Below, piece by piece: positions 57,681-64,000 of a stretch of 64,000 nt of DNA (its first letter is position 1; every line of letters starts with the position of its first letter). Origin of the DNA: Poseidonibacter lekithochrous. GTDB taxonomy: Bacteria > Campylobacterota > Campylobacteria > Campylobacterales > Arcobacteraceae. The stretch is from positions 3,162,001 through 3,226,000 of the forward strand of contig NZ_CP054052.1 in NCBI RefSeq assembly GCF_013283835.1, given 5' to 3'. The notes below the pieces were generated by a model, which was given only the letters and a program-made list of their open reading frames with translations, was not told the DNA's origin and made no database searches. The position numbers and the translations under genes were made by a program.

Positions 57681-58433
57681 TTATATAGAAATAGTGACCT
57701 TATTTCTTCCATTTTCTTTTGATATATATAGATTATCGTCAGCTGTTTTAAACACCTCTTCTATTAATAAATCTTTATCTTTAAATACAATTCCACCAAT
57801 AGAAACACTCAAGAAATTATGAGGGTTCTTTTCATGGTTAATTTCTAGAGAATAGATACTTTTTCTTATTGCATTTCCTAAGGTTTCAATCTCTTTAAAG
57901 TCATGAAAACAGCTTATGTAAACGAACTCCTCTCCTCCATATCTAAATACAAAATCATTAGCTCTTCTAGCAAATTTATTAAGTACTTTACCTACAGCTT
58001 TTAAAGCTTCATCCCCAGCTCTATGACCATAAAAATCATTGTACTTTTTGAAGTAATCTATATCAATTATTAAGAAGTTAAATTCATAATTTTGTCTTTT
58101 TGCTCTATTAAATTCTTGTGCAAAAATCTCATCAAAACTTCTTCTATTTCTAAGATTTGTTAAGGCATCAGTTGTTGATAATTCTTCTAATAATCTTAGA
58201 TTTTTCTCTAATTGTTTATTAATATTTTCTAATTCACTAGTTCTTTCACTAACTAAATCCTCTAACTTATTATTAATATCTCTTAGATTTTTGTCTTTTT
58301 CTTCTAGTTTTTTAATTAATACATCATAATTTGTTTTAATTGAAGTAAATTGAGATAATGATTGTTCCATTAATTTTAGTTTTCTACTTAGGACCTTATT
58401 CTCTTTTTTATACTCTTCAAGTGTTTCTATCAA
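57681..58433 (-). CDS. Diguanylate cyclase (coiled coil plus GGDEF)
   Basis: A 250-residue protein with an N-terminal coiled coil (about 1-80) and a GGDEF domain (about 85-250). The active motif FRYGGEEFVYI and the product-inhibition site RAND five residues upstream are intact. It has no sensor domain of its own. Its start overlaps the end of the di-iron protein gene by four bases, which suggests that the latter provides sensing. The Tad riboswitch lies immediately downstream. Confidence 0.92.
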   Translation of the reverse strand: MIETLEEYKKENKVLSRKLKLMEQSLSQFTSIKTNYDVLIKKLEEKDKNLRDINNKLEDLVSERTSELENINKQLEKNLRLLEELSTTDALTNLRNRRSFDEIFAQEFNRAKRQNYEFNFLIIDIDYFKKYNDFYGHRAGDEALKAVGKVLNKFARRANDFVFRYGGEEFVYISCFHDFKEIETLGNAIRKSIYSLEINHEKNPHNFLSVSIGGIVFKDKDLLIEEVFKTADDNLYISKENGRNKVTISI

Positions 58434-59212
58434 TAGATATCTCCATAAATAATATCAGTACCACATTTTAGGTTTCTTAGATACTCAAGTGCGTTTAAAA
58501 CATAGTTTTTATTAATAATTGAACCATGTTGAGGCAAAATTGCATTTATTTCTTTGTGCTCGATTTTTGATACAAAACCTCTAGCAGCTATATTTGAAGC
58601 CATATAATCTATATGGAATAAATTCATATTATTAATATGTTCATCAAAATCTTTTACTACTAATTCCCAATTTATATCTAGTGCAGCCCAAATATCACCA
58701 GATAATAAAAATTGTGAACTTCTATCATATGTTACAAAGGCACCGGGGAAATGTAAGAATGGAGCTTCTATAAATTCTAATTGTCGTCCATTTGAGAATT
58801 CATGTACTGGATTTTGATTTACACTTACGTAGTTATAATCTTCTTTTCCATAATGAGGTAATAATACATTTGTTCTATCACTTGAATAAATTGTAATATC
58901 TTCTTTATAATCTAACCAATCAACCATTGATGCTGATACATCTGGATCTTGGTGACATAAAATAAGACCTTTTATATTTTCTTTTGAAACTACTTCTAAA
59001 GCTCTTGATTTTACTTGTTCAAAAAACCCCCTACTTCCTGGATCAACAATCAGTGCTTCATCCCCTGCTTTAATTAGATATACATTACATCTAAAAGCTG
59101 TTTCATTATCAATTCCTAACCAATATATCGTGTAATCACCATCTTCAAAAAGGGGAGTTACCACCTCTAAATCAATCTGTTCACCTAAATAAGAATCTAT
59201 CAGGTTTATCAT
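58430..59212 (-). CDS. MBL-fold di-iron protein, oxygen-sensor (ODP) type
   Basis: The 260-residue protein is a metallo-beta-lactamase-fold domain related to flavodi-iron proteins but without flavodoxin. Metal ligands appear in LCHQDPDVSASMVDW, LHFPGAFVTYD, FLLSGDIWAALD and ILPQHGSII. The HxDPD arrangement resembles oxygen-binding di-iron proteins (ODP), which bind O2 or NO for signalling. It is translationally coupled to a diguanylate cyclase. TAGGAGAG precedes the ATG. Enzymatic NO or O2 reduction is less likely without FMN. Confidence 0.82.
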   Translation of the reverse strand: MINLIDSYLGEQIDLEVVTPLFEDGDYTIYWLGIDNETAFRCNVYLIKAGDEALIVDPGSRGFFEQVKSRALEVVSKENIKGLILCHQDPDVSASMVDWLDYKEDITIYSSDRTNVLLPHYGKEDYNYVSVNQNPVHEFSNGRQLEFIEAPFLHFPGAFVTYDRSSQFLLSGDIWAALDINWELVVKDFDEHINNMNLFHIDYMASNIAARGFVSKIEHKEINAILPQHGSIINKNYVLNALEYLRNLKCGTDIIYGDIY

Positions 59213-59259
59213 TTATATCTCTCCTAATATATACAAATATTTTCTGCTTTCTATAACTA

Positions 59260-59265
59260 ATTATA
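59260..59265 (-). promoter_or_regulatory. -10 element of the di-iron protein / GGDEF operon
   Basis: TATAAT on the minus strand, about 48 bases before the ATG, which has its own Shine-Dalgarno. Confidence 0.5.
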
Positions 59266-59277
59266 TAACAAGTAAGA

Positions 59278-59296
59278 TAATAAGCCCCACTTATTA
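59278..59296. promoter_or_regulatory. Inverted repeat TAATAAG-N5-CTTATTA, operator candidate
   Basis: A perfect 7-bp inverted repeat with CCCCA between, lying over the -35 region of the minus-strand promoter above and upstream of the gatC promoter. It may bind a regulator of the oxygen-sensor operon. Confidence 0.45.
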
Positions 59297-59337
59297 CAAT
59301 CTTTTTTTTCTTAATCCCACACAAAACTCTTTTTTGA

Positions 59338-59343
59338 TATAAT
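59338..59343 (+). promoter_or_regulatory. -10 element of gatC
   Basis: Consensus TATAAT (within TGATATAAT), 29 bases before the gatC ATG. Confidence 0.55.
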
Positions 59344-59372
59344 CACGAATATATAAATAAACAAGGAATATT

Positions 59373-59663
59373 ATGACTGTAGATGATAACTTAATTGCAA
59401 AATTATCAAAACTATCTAGTTTAGAAATTGATGAGGCAAAAAAAGAGAATCTTAAATCTGAACTTGCTGATATTATTAACTTTGTTGAAAATCTAAATGA
59501 AATTGATGTATCAAGTATAGAAGCTACATTTAATACTGTTGAGGGTGGAACACCATTAAGAGAAGATGTTGCTAAACAAGATTTAGAACTTTCAAGTCAC
59601 ATTATGAGTAATGCTCCAAAAAGTGAAGATGGGTACTTTGTAGTACCAAAAATTATAGAATAG
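59373..59663 (+). CDS. gatC: Asp-tRNA(Asn)/Glu-tRNA(Gln) amidotransferase subunit C
   Basis: Stabilises GatA/GatB in tRNA-dependent amidation. The 96-residue protein has the family core LIAKLSKLSSLEIDE, IINFVENLNEID and the C-terminal LREDVAKQD. AAGGAATATT precedes the ATG. gatA and gatB are elsewhere, as is usual in Campylobacterota. A selenoprotein-type ArsC gene begins 11 bases after its stop. Confidence 0.93.
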   Translation: MTVDDNLIAKLSKLSSLEIDEAKKENLKSELADIINFVENLNEIDVSSIEATFNTVEGGTPLREDVAKQDLELSSHIMSNAPKSEDGYFVVPKIIE

Positions 59664-59674
59664 GAAATATTAAC

Positions 59675-60016
59675 ATGATTAAGGTTTATGGAATAAAAAC
59701 CTGAGACTCTGTTAGAAAAGCCTTAAGGTTTTTTAAGGACAACAACATTGAAGTAGAATTCTCTGATACAAAAAAAGAGATTCCAACTTCTGATTCTATC
59801 AAGTCTTGGTGTGATAAAGCTGGTATTGATTTAGTTTTCAATAACAGAGGAACGAAATATAGAACTCTAAAATTAAAAGAATTAAATTTAGATGATGAAG
59901 GTAAAGTAGAATGGTTATGTAAAGAACCAATGCTTTTAAAAAGACCTATTATTGAAGCAGCTGATGATGTAGTTGTAGGATTTAATGAAGATAATTATAA
60001 AGAGAAATTTTTATAA
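59675..60016 (+). CDS. ArsC/YffB-family selenoprotein with in-frame UGA
   Basis: Starts at ATG 59675 after AGGAAAT, 11 bases past gatC. The tenth codon is TGA (59702-59704) at the place of the catalytic Cys: MIKVYGIKT-U-DSVRKALRFF. The frame then stays open to TAA 60016, giving 113 residues with the family ending (NNRGTKYRTLKL, EPMLLKRPIIEA, VGFNEDNYKEKF). Close Cys homologues read KNCDTVKKA. A 6-bp SECIS-like hairpin follows 16 bases after the UGA. No start lies between the UGA and a distal ATG, so an independent product is unlikely. Redox role inferred. Selenocysteine readthrough is inferred, not shown; a nonsense mutation is the alternative. Confidence 0.85.
59705..59738 (+). promoter_or_regulatory. 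Bacterial SECIS-like element after the UGA
   Basis: Stem CCTTAA (59721-59726) and TTAAGG (59733-59738) with loop GGTTTT. The loop starts 22 bases after the UGA and has G as its first base, as in the bacterial SECIS model. An upper extension through TGTT/AACA (59709-59712 with downstream bases) is possible. Confidence 0.75.
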
Positions 60017-60017
60017 A

Positions 60018-60052
60018 AAAAAGGGGAAGTTTTAATAACTTCCCCTTTTTTT
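60018..60052. terminator. Bidirectional terminator between the ArsC-like gene and aroG
   Basis: AAAAAAAGGGGAAGT pairs with ACTTCCCCTTTTTTT around a seven-base loop; T-runs suit both strands. Confidence 0.85.
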
Positions 60053-60067
60053 ATGCCAAAGATATAA

Positions 60068-61432
60068 TTATACGATTATATCTTTTCTAGCTTCTTTTAA
60101 TGTATCTGCAATCATAAATGATAACTCTAAAGCTTGATCAGCATTTAATCTTGGATCACATTGAGTATTATATCTAGACGCTAAACCTTCTTGAGTAATA
60201 GCAGAACTAGCACTTCCTGTACACTCAGTAACATCTTGTCCAGTCATTTCTAAGTGAATACCACCAGCGTAAGTTCCCTCAGCTCTGTGGATTTGGAAGA
60301 ATTTCCTAACTTCACTTAATACTGCTTCAAAATCTCTAGTTTTGTAACCATTATCAGCTTTGATAGTATTTCCATGCATTGGGTCTGATGACCATAATAC
60401 ATTTTTACCTTCTTTTTTAACTCTTGCTAATAATTTAGGGAAATGATCTTCAATTTTATTTGCACCCATTCTAACAATAAGATTTAATCTTCCTGCTTCA
60501 TTTTCTGGGTTTAAAGTATCAATTAATTGGATTAATTCGTCTTCTTTCATAGAAGGTCCTACTTTACAACCAATAGGGTTTTTAATACCTCTAAAGTACT
60601 CAATATGAGCATCTTTTAAGTCTCTTGTTCTATCACCTATCCATAACATATGTGCAGCACAATTGTACCAGTCACCAGAAATAGAATCTTTTCTAGTTAA
60701 TGCTTGTTCATAGTTTAATAGTAGTGCTTCATGAGAAGTAAATAGTGTAGTTTGATTTAGTTGAGCAGTATTCTCACTAGTAATTCCACATGCTTTCATA
60801 AAGTTTAATGATTCAGTAATCTTAGATGCAATTTCTTCATATTTTGAACCTAATTCATTATCTTTTACAAAGTCTAAGTTCCATGATTGAACGCTATTTA
60901 AATCAGCCATTCCACCTCTTGAGAAGGCTCTTAAAAGGTTCATTGTTGCAGCACTTTGATTATATGCTTTTAATAATCTTTTTGATTTAGGATTTCTAGA
61001 TTTTTCTGTAAAGTCAATATCATTAATAATATCTCCTCTATATGAAGGTAAAGAAATACCATTTATCTCTTCAAAATCAGCAGATCTTGGTTTTGCAAAT
61101 TGTCCTGCAACTCGTCCAACTTTTACTACAGGACATCCACCTGAGAAAGTTAAAACAACTGCCATTTGCATCATAACTTTAAATAAATCTTTAATATTAT
61201 TCGCATTAAATGAAGTGAATGATTCAGCACAGTCTCCACCTTGTAAAAGAAAAGCTTTTCCATTTACAACATCCGCTAATTGATTTTTTAAACTTAATGC
61301 TTCACCAGCAAAAATTAAAGGTGGATATGAACTTAATTCATTCTCTACTTTCTTTAATTTTTCTAAGTCATTATAAGTTGGTTGTTGCTTGATTGGGAAA
61401 TCTCTCCAACTACTTGGATTCCAAGTTTTCAT
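60068..61432 (-). CDS. Class II 3-deoxy-7-phosphoheptulonate synthase
   Basis: Condenses phosphoenolpyruvate and erythrose 4-phosphate, the first step of the shikimate pathway. The 454-residue protein has the class II (plant-like) signature: [60 protein letters not shown] and the N-terminal [14 protein letters not shown]. It stands alone with its own terminator. The 155-bp upstream gap contains the tal hairpin and AT-rich promoter DNA. Confidence 0.96.
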   Translation of the reverse strand: MKTWNPSSWRDFPIKQQPTYNDLEKLKKVENELSSYPPLIFAGEALSLKNQLADVVNGKAFLLQGGDCAESFTSFNANNIKDLFKVMMQMAVVLTFSGGCPVVKVGRVAGQFAKPRSADFEEINGISLPSYRGDIINDIDFTEKSRNPKSKRLLKAYNQSAATMNLLRAFSRGGMADLNSVQSWNLDFVKDNELGSKYEEIASKITESLNFMKACGITSENTAQLNQTTLFTSHEALLLNYEQALTRKDSISGDWYNCAAHMLWIGDRTRDLKDAHIEYFRGIKNPIGCKVGPSMKEDELIQLIDTLNPENEAGRLNLIVRMGANKIEDHFPKLLARVKKEGKNVLWSSDPMHGNTIKADNGYKTRDFEAVLSEVRKFFQIHRAEGTYAGGIHLEMTGQDVTECTGSASSAITQEGLASRYNTQCDPRLNADQALELSFMIADTLKEARKDIIV

Positions 61433-61549
61433 TTATTTGCCTTTTAATTTTATTTAATAATGGAAGATTTTATCGAAAAGTTACTTAATTGGAGAAAGTT
61501 TTTTTGTTGCTAATTTGTAATATTTGAGAAAGAGGAAGCGCGATAGTAT

Positions 61550-61586
61550 AAAGACTGTAGCACTATTTCTAGTACTACAAATCTTT
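61550..61586 (-). terminator. GAAA-tetraloop hairpin after tal
   Basis: On the minus strand GTAGTACTA-GAAA-TAGTGCTAC forms a 9-bp stem, extended by AAAGA/TCTTT. It begins at the tal stop. The U-rich end is short (TCTTTAT). Confidence 0.55.
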
Positions 61587-61587
61587 A

Positions 61588-62580
61588 TTAGTTAATTAGT
61601 TTTGATAAAAGATCTTTAAATGACACTTTGAAAGCATCTAGTCCATCTTTTAAAAGTTTTGAATAAATATTTTCAACATTTATTCCTTTTTCAGCTAATA
61701 ATTCAAAATACTCATTACAAGCTTCTTCACTCATAATTTCAGTAGGTTCTTTAATACCATCTTCTAACCAATCTTCAATAGTTGCTAAAGGAGCAGTGTT
61801 TACTGAATTTGGGTAAATTAAATTATCAATGTAATAAGAAGGAGCTAACTCATTTCCTTTTACACCAGTACTAGCAAATAAAGTTCTAATGTTTTTATTT
61901 TCAAATTTATTAACTTCATGATAACATTTTGTAGCGTTTACAATTCCTAATCTAGCAGTTTCTAAACCTTTATTTAAACAGTCACTATCAGCTATTCTAT
62001 CAAGTCTAGATACAAATACAGAAACAACTGCTTTAATATCTTTATTTGATTCTTTGATACCTTCATCTAGTGCTTGAGCACATTTAATTGCTTGAGCAGG
62101 TGAGAAGATTAATGTAGCATTTACATGAATCCCTTTTGAAGTTAATTCTCTCATTGCAATGTATCCAGCATCTGTTGCAGGAACTTTAATCATTACATTA
62201 TCAGAACCAATTAGTGAGTTTAATCTAACACCCTCTTCAATAGTTCCTTGTGCATCATCACATAATAATGGATCAACTTCAATTGAAATAAAACCATCAT
62301 CATAATCATTTTTATGTAAATCAGATAAAAGAACTGAAGCTCTTTTAATATCAGTTAACGCTAACTCTTCATAAATAGTTTTTGCATTATTTGCTTGTAA
62401 CATATCAAGTTGTTGTTTGTATGCTACAGAATTAGAAATTGATGATTCGAAAATCGCAGGGTTTGATGTAGCACCTTGAATTATTTCATCTTTAATTATC
62501 TCTTGAAATCTATTTTCTAAAAAATCTCTTTCAATAAAATCACACCATAAAGAGTAATTAATATCTTCTTTTAAACTCAT
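61588..62580 (-). CDS. tal: Transaldolase
   Basis: Transfers dihydroxyacetone units in the pentose phosphate pathway. The 330-residue protein has the N-terminal NYSLWCDFIERDFL, GATSNPAIFESSI, the Schiff-base lysine in VMIKVPATDAGYIAM and VSVFVSRLDRIAD. Length and layout fit the longer transaldolase branch. AAAGGAATAA precedes the two adjacent ATG codons; I use the second. It lies downstream of serB on the same strand. Confidence 0.94.
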   Translation of the reverse strand: MSLKEDINYSLWCDFIERDFLENRFQEIIKDEIIQGATSNPAIFESSISNSVAYKQQLDMLQANNAKTIYEELALTDIKRASVLLSDLHKNDYDDGFISIEVDPLLCDDAQGTIEEGVRLNSLIGSDNVMIKVPATDAGYIAMRELTSKGIHVNATLIFSPAQAIKCAQALDEGIKESNKDIKAVVSVFVSRLDRIADSDCLNKGLETARLGIVNATKCYHEVNKFENKNIRTLFASTGVKGNELAPSYYIDNLIYPNSVNTAPLATIEDWLEDGIKEPTEIMSEEACNEYFELLAEKGINVENIYSKLLKDGLDAFKVSFKDLLSKLIN

Positions 62581-62638
62581 CATTTATTCCTTTTAATAGT
62601 CCTTACAAAGAGGACATTTCTTTTAATATTCAATTTCT

Positions 62639-62664
62639 AAAAAAAGCCTTAAAAAAAAGCTTTT
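62639..62664 (-). terminator. Terminator after serB
   Basis: AAAAGC - loop - GCTTTTTTT hairpin at the serB stop on the minus strand, followed by T residues. Only six pairs. Confidence 0.45.
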
Positions 62665-63283
62665 ATATATGTTTTAGAATTTCTGTTAAATCTTTTTTAT
62701 CAACAATAATGTTTGCTTCTTTTTTAAGAACTTCTCTTGCACAGAATGCAATTCTAGTATCTGCATGTTCAAACATAGATAGATCATTTGCTCCATCTCC
62801 ACAAACTAAAGTATCTGCTTTAGAAACACCTAGAATGTTTTGAAGTCTTTGGATCATATCACCCTTTGAGAATCCAAACATCATATCTCCACCAACTTGA
62901 CCAGTTAGAACTCCATCTTTTTCATGTAATACATTTGAAAAGTCAGCATCTAAACCTAACTTATCTTTAGCAGGTGAAGTACCAATTCTAAATCCACCAG
63001 AGAAACAAACTACTTTGTAACCTTTCTCTTTTAGTGCAGGAATTAGTTCAGTAGCTCCTGGCATAAGTGGTAAATCTTTACAAATTTCAACAGCTTGAGC
63101 ATAGTCTAAACCTTTTAATAAAGATACTCTCTCTATTAAAGATTCAAAGAAATCTAGCTCTCCGGCCATCGCTTTTTCAGTAATCCCAGCAACTTTTTCT
63201 TCTAAACCTAATGGCTTTGCAAGAAAGTCGATAGTTTCACCATCCATAAGTGTTGAATCAAAATCAAAAACAGCTAATTTCAT
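62663..63283 (-). CDS. serB: Phosphoserine phosphatase SerB
   Basis: A HAD phosphatase, the last step of serine synthesis. The 206-residue protein has motif I DFDSTLMDGETID, motif II VCFSGGFRIGTS, and motif III KADTLVCGDGANDLSMF. The N-terminal ACT domain of longer SerB proteins is absent, as usual in this phylum. GGGAAAATTA precedes the ATG. It lies upstream of tal and is divergent from ruvX. Confidence 0.95.
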   Translation of the reverse strand: MKLAVFDFDSTLMDGETIDFLAKPLGLEEKVAGITEKAMAGELDFFESLIERVSLLKGLDYAQAVEICKDLPLMPGATELIPALKEKGYKVVCFSGGFRIGTSPAKDKLGLDADFSNVLHEKDGVLTGQVGGDMMFGFSKGDMIQRLQNILGVSKADTLVCGDGANDLSMFEHADTRIAFCAREVLKKEANIIVDKKDLTEILKHI

Positions 63284-63313
63284 TAATTTTCCCTAGTTTT
63301 ATTCTTTAAAGGT

Positions 63314-63319
63314 TATAAT
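63314..63319 (+). promoter_or_regulatory. -10 element of ruvX
   Basis: Consensus TATAAT in the serB-ruvX intergenic region, 35 bases before the ruvX ATG. Confidence 0.5.
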
Positions 63320-63354
63320 AGTATCTAAATTATACTAAGGAAAAGTTTTTCATA

Positions 63355-63735
63355 ATGAAACTAGCATGCATTGATATTGGATTAAAAAGAATAGGAGTTG
63401 CTATCTGTCTAAGTAGTGATATTGTTACTCCACAAAGCGCAATTTTGAGAAAAAATAGGAACCAAGCAGCAAATGATGTTAATGCTTTTTTAAAAGAATG
63501 GGAAATAGAAAAACTAATAGTTGGACTTCCAAGTGCAAGTGAAGATATGCAAAAAAGAATCAATCATTTTGTTAAATTATTAGAATTAGATATTCCTTTT
63601 GAATTCCAAGAAGAAAATATGAGTTCAATTGAAGCAGAAGATTTAATCAAAGGCGAAATCAAATATAAAAGAGATGGAAGAGTTGATTCAATTGCAGCAA
63701 AAATTATCTTAGAGCGATACCTATTTCGAAGCTAA
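63355..63735 (+). CDS. ruvX: Holliday junction resolvase-like RuvX (YqgF)
   Basis: The 126-residue RNase H-like nuclease has CIDIGLKRIGVAI with the first catalytic Asp, the strand LIVGLPSAS, FEFQEENMSSIEAED and the final DSIAAKIILERYL with the last Asp. YqgF proteins act in rRNA maturation and are also called RuvX. Start with AAGGAAAAG upstream. Confidence 0.92.
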   Translation: MKLACIDIGLKRIGVAICLSSDIVTPQSAILRKNRNQAANDVNAFLKEWEIEKLIVGLPSASEDMQKRINHFVKLLELDIPFEFQEENMSSIEAEDLIKGEIKYKRDGRVDSIAAKIILERYLFRS

Positions 63736-63789
63736 CACTTAATAAACAAAACAGCGATACAATTAAGAAATACTAAATTAGGATTTTAA

Positions 63790-64000
63790 TTGAATAATCT
63801 AGACCTATTAATAATCATCATTAAATCAAAAGAACTCATTATACGAGCTATTAAAATTGCTTTAATAGTTGGTATCATTCTAAATATCATAAACCAAGGG
63901 GATTATATATTCTCTTTAGAGTTTGAAAAAATAAATATGTATAAAGCTATTTTGACTTTTTTTGTTCCATTTTTTGTATCAATGTATACAGCAGTTACTA
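63790..64000 (+). CDS. nrtS: Nitrate/nitrite transporter NrtS family, start only (cut by window edge)
   Basis: A TTG start with AGGAT five bases upstream opens a frame that runs off the window (70 codons visible). Two membrane segments are visible, IALIVGIILNIINQGDYIF and AILTFFVPFFVSMYTAVT, matching the short NrtS family implicated in nitrate and nitrite transport. The end of the gene is missing. Confidence 0.75.
   Translation, partial: MNNLDLLIIIIKSKELIIRAIKIALIVGIILNIINQGDYIFSLEFEKINMYKAILTFFVPFFVSMYTAVT

Noticed and set aside
59702-59704. TGA read as a nonsense mutation making the ArsC-like gene a pseudogene
   Set aside because: It hits exactly the catalytic Cys codon, all the rest is intact, and a SECIS-like hairpin follows. 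Kept as the alternative explanation but judged less likely.

Overview
The window looks like chromosome of a marine or host-associated Arcobacter-type member of the Campylobacterota (Arcobacteraceae). This rests on very AT-rich coding DNA, a futalosine menaquinone gene (mqnE), an HP0268-family gene, FliW, a class II DAHP synthase, sensor kinases with the H-box GEMIGNIAHQWRQPL, and gene orders familiar from Campylobacter and Helicobacter (DUF374 - miaB - HP0268 - nusA; holA - rnr - ilvC - DUF610 - dprA; murC beside an aminotransferase; tal - serB). I see no rRNA, tRNA, CRISPR array, prophage or insertion sequence. The coding strand changes often and intergenic gaps are short.

Layout. 1-7.5 kb: end of a sensor kinase, pyk, an OmpA lipoprotein, a MidA-type methyltransferase, and a FIST-domain kinase with its OmpR-type regulator, then thiS and a YraN gene. 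7.5-14.8 kb: a CPA2 antiporter, an MFS/AraC pair, and a tight operon of a BioF-like enzyme, a small secreted protein, carbonic anhydrase, a membrane protein and mqnE. 14.8-25.7 kb: a GspL-like protein, DUF374, miaB, HP0268, nusA, cysS, a sirohaem reductase, rpsR-ssb-rpsF and holA. 25.7-35 kb: fliW, a tandemly duplicated pair of small secreted repeat proteins, rnr, a binding protein with a frameshifted kinase, ilvC, DUF610 and dprA. 35-47.5 kb: GNAT-AraC, nhaA, murC, aminotransferase, a COG3400 protein, kinase, TolC, a GGDEF regulator and tgt. 47.5-59.2 kb: a complete minus-strand Tad/Flp pilus locus headed by a cyclic-di-GMP-I riboswitch, with a GGDEF enzyme and a di-iron oxygen-sensor-like protein just upstream. 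59.3-64 kb: gatC, a selenocysteine-containing ArsC/YffB-like gene, aroG class II, tal, serB, ruvX and the start of nrtS.

Main points. (1) The bases after gatC hold an ArsC/YffB-family gene whose catalytic cysteine codon is an in-frame TGA, followed at the proper distance by a SECIS-like hairpin. Conventional calling leaves this as an empty 400-bp gap. (2) A di-iron oxygen-sensor-like protein, a diguanylate cyclase with an intact inhibition site, a c-di-GMP riboswitch and a Tad pilus operon lie in series on one strand, which suggests an oxygen to c-di-GMP to pilus circuit. (3) Two adjacent secreted proteins carry two and three copies of a FxxFYPxEDxD repeat and were duplicated together with promoter and terminator. 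(4) A sensor kinase next to a periplasmic binding protein is broken by a one-base deletion. (5) The FIST-domain kinase has lost the usual ATP-binding aspartate box.
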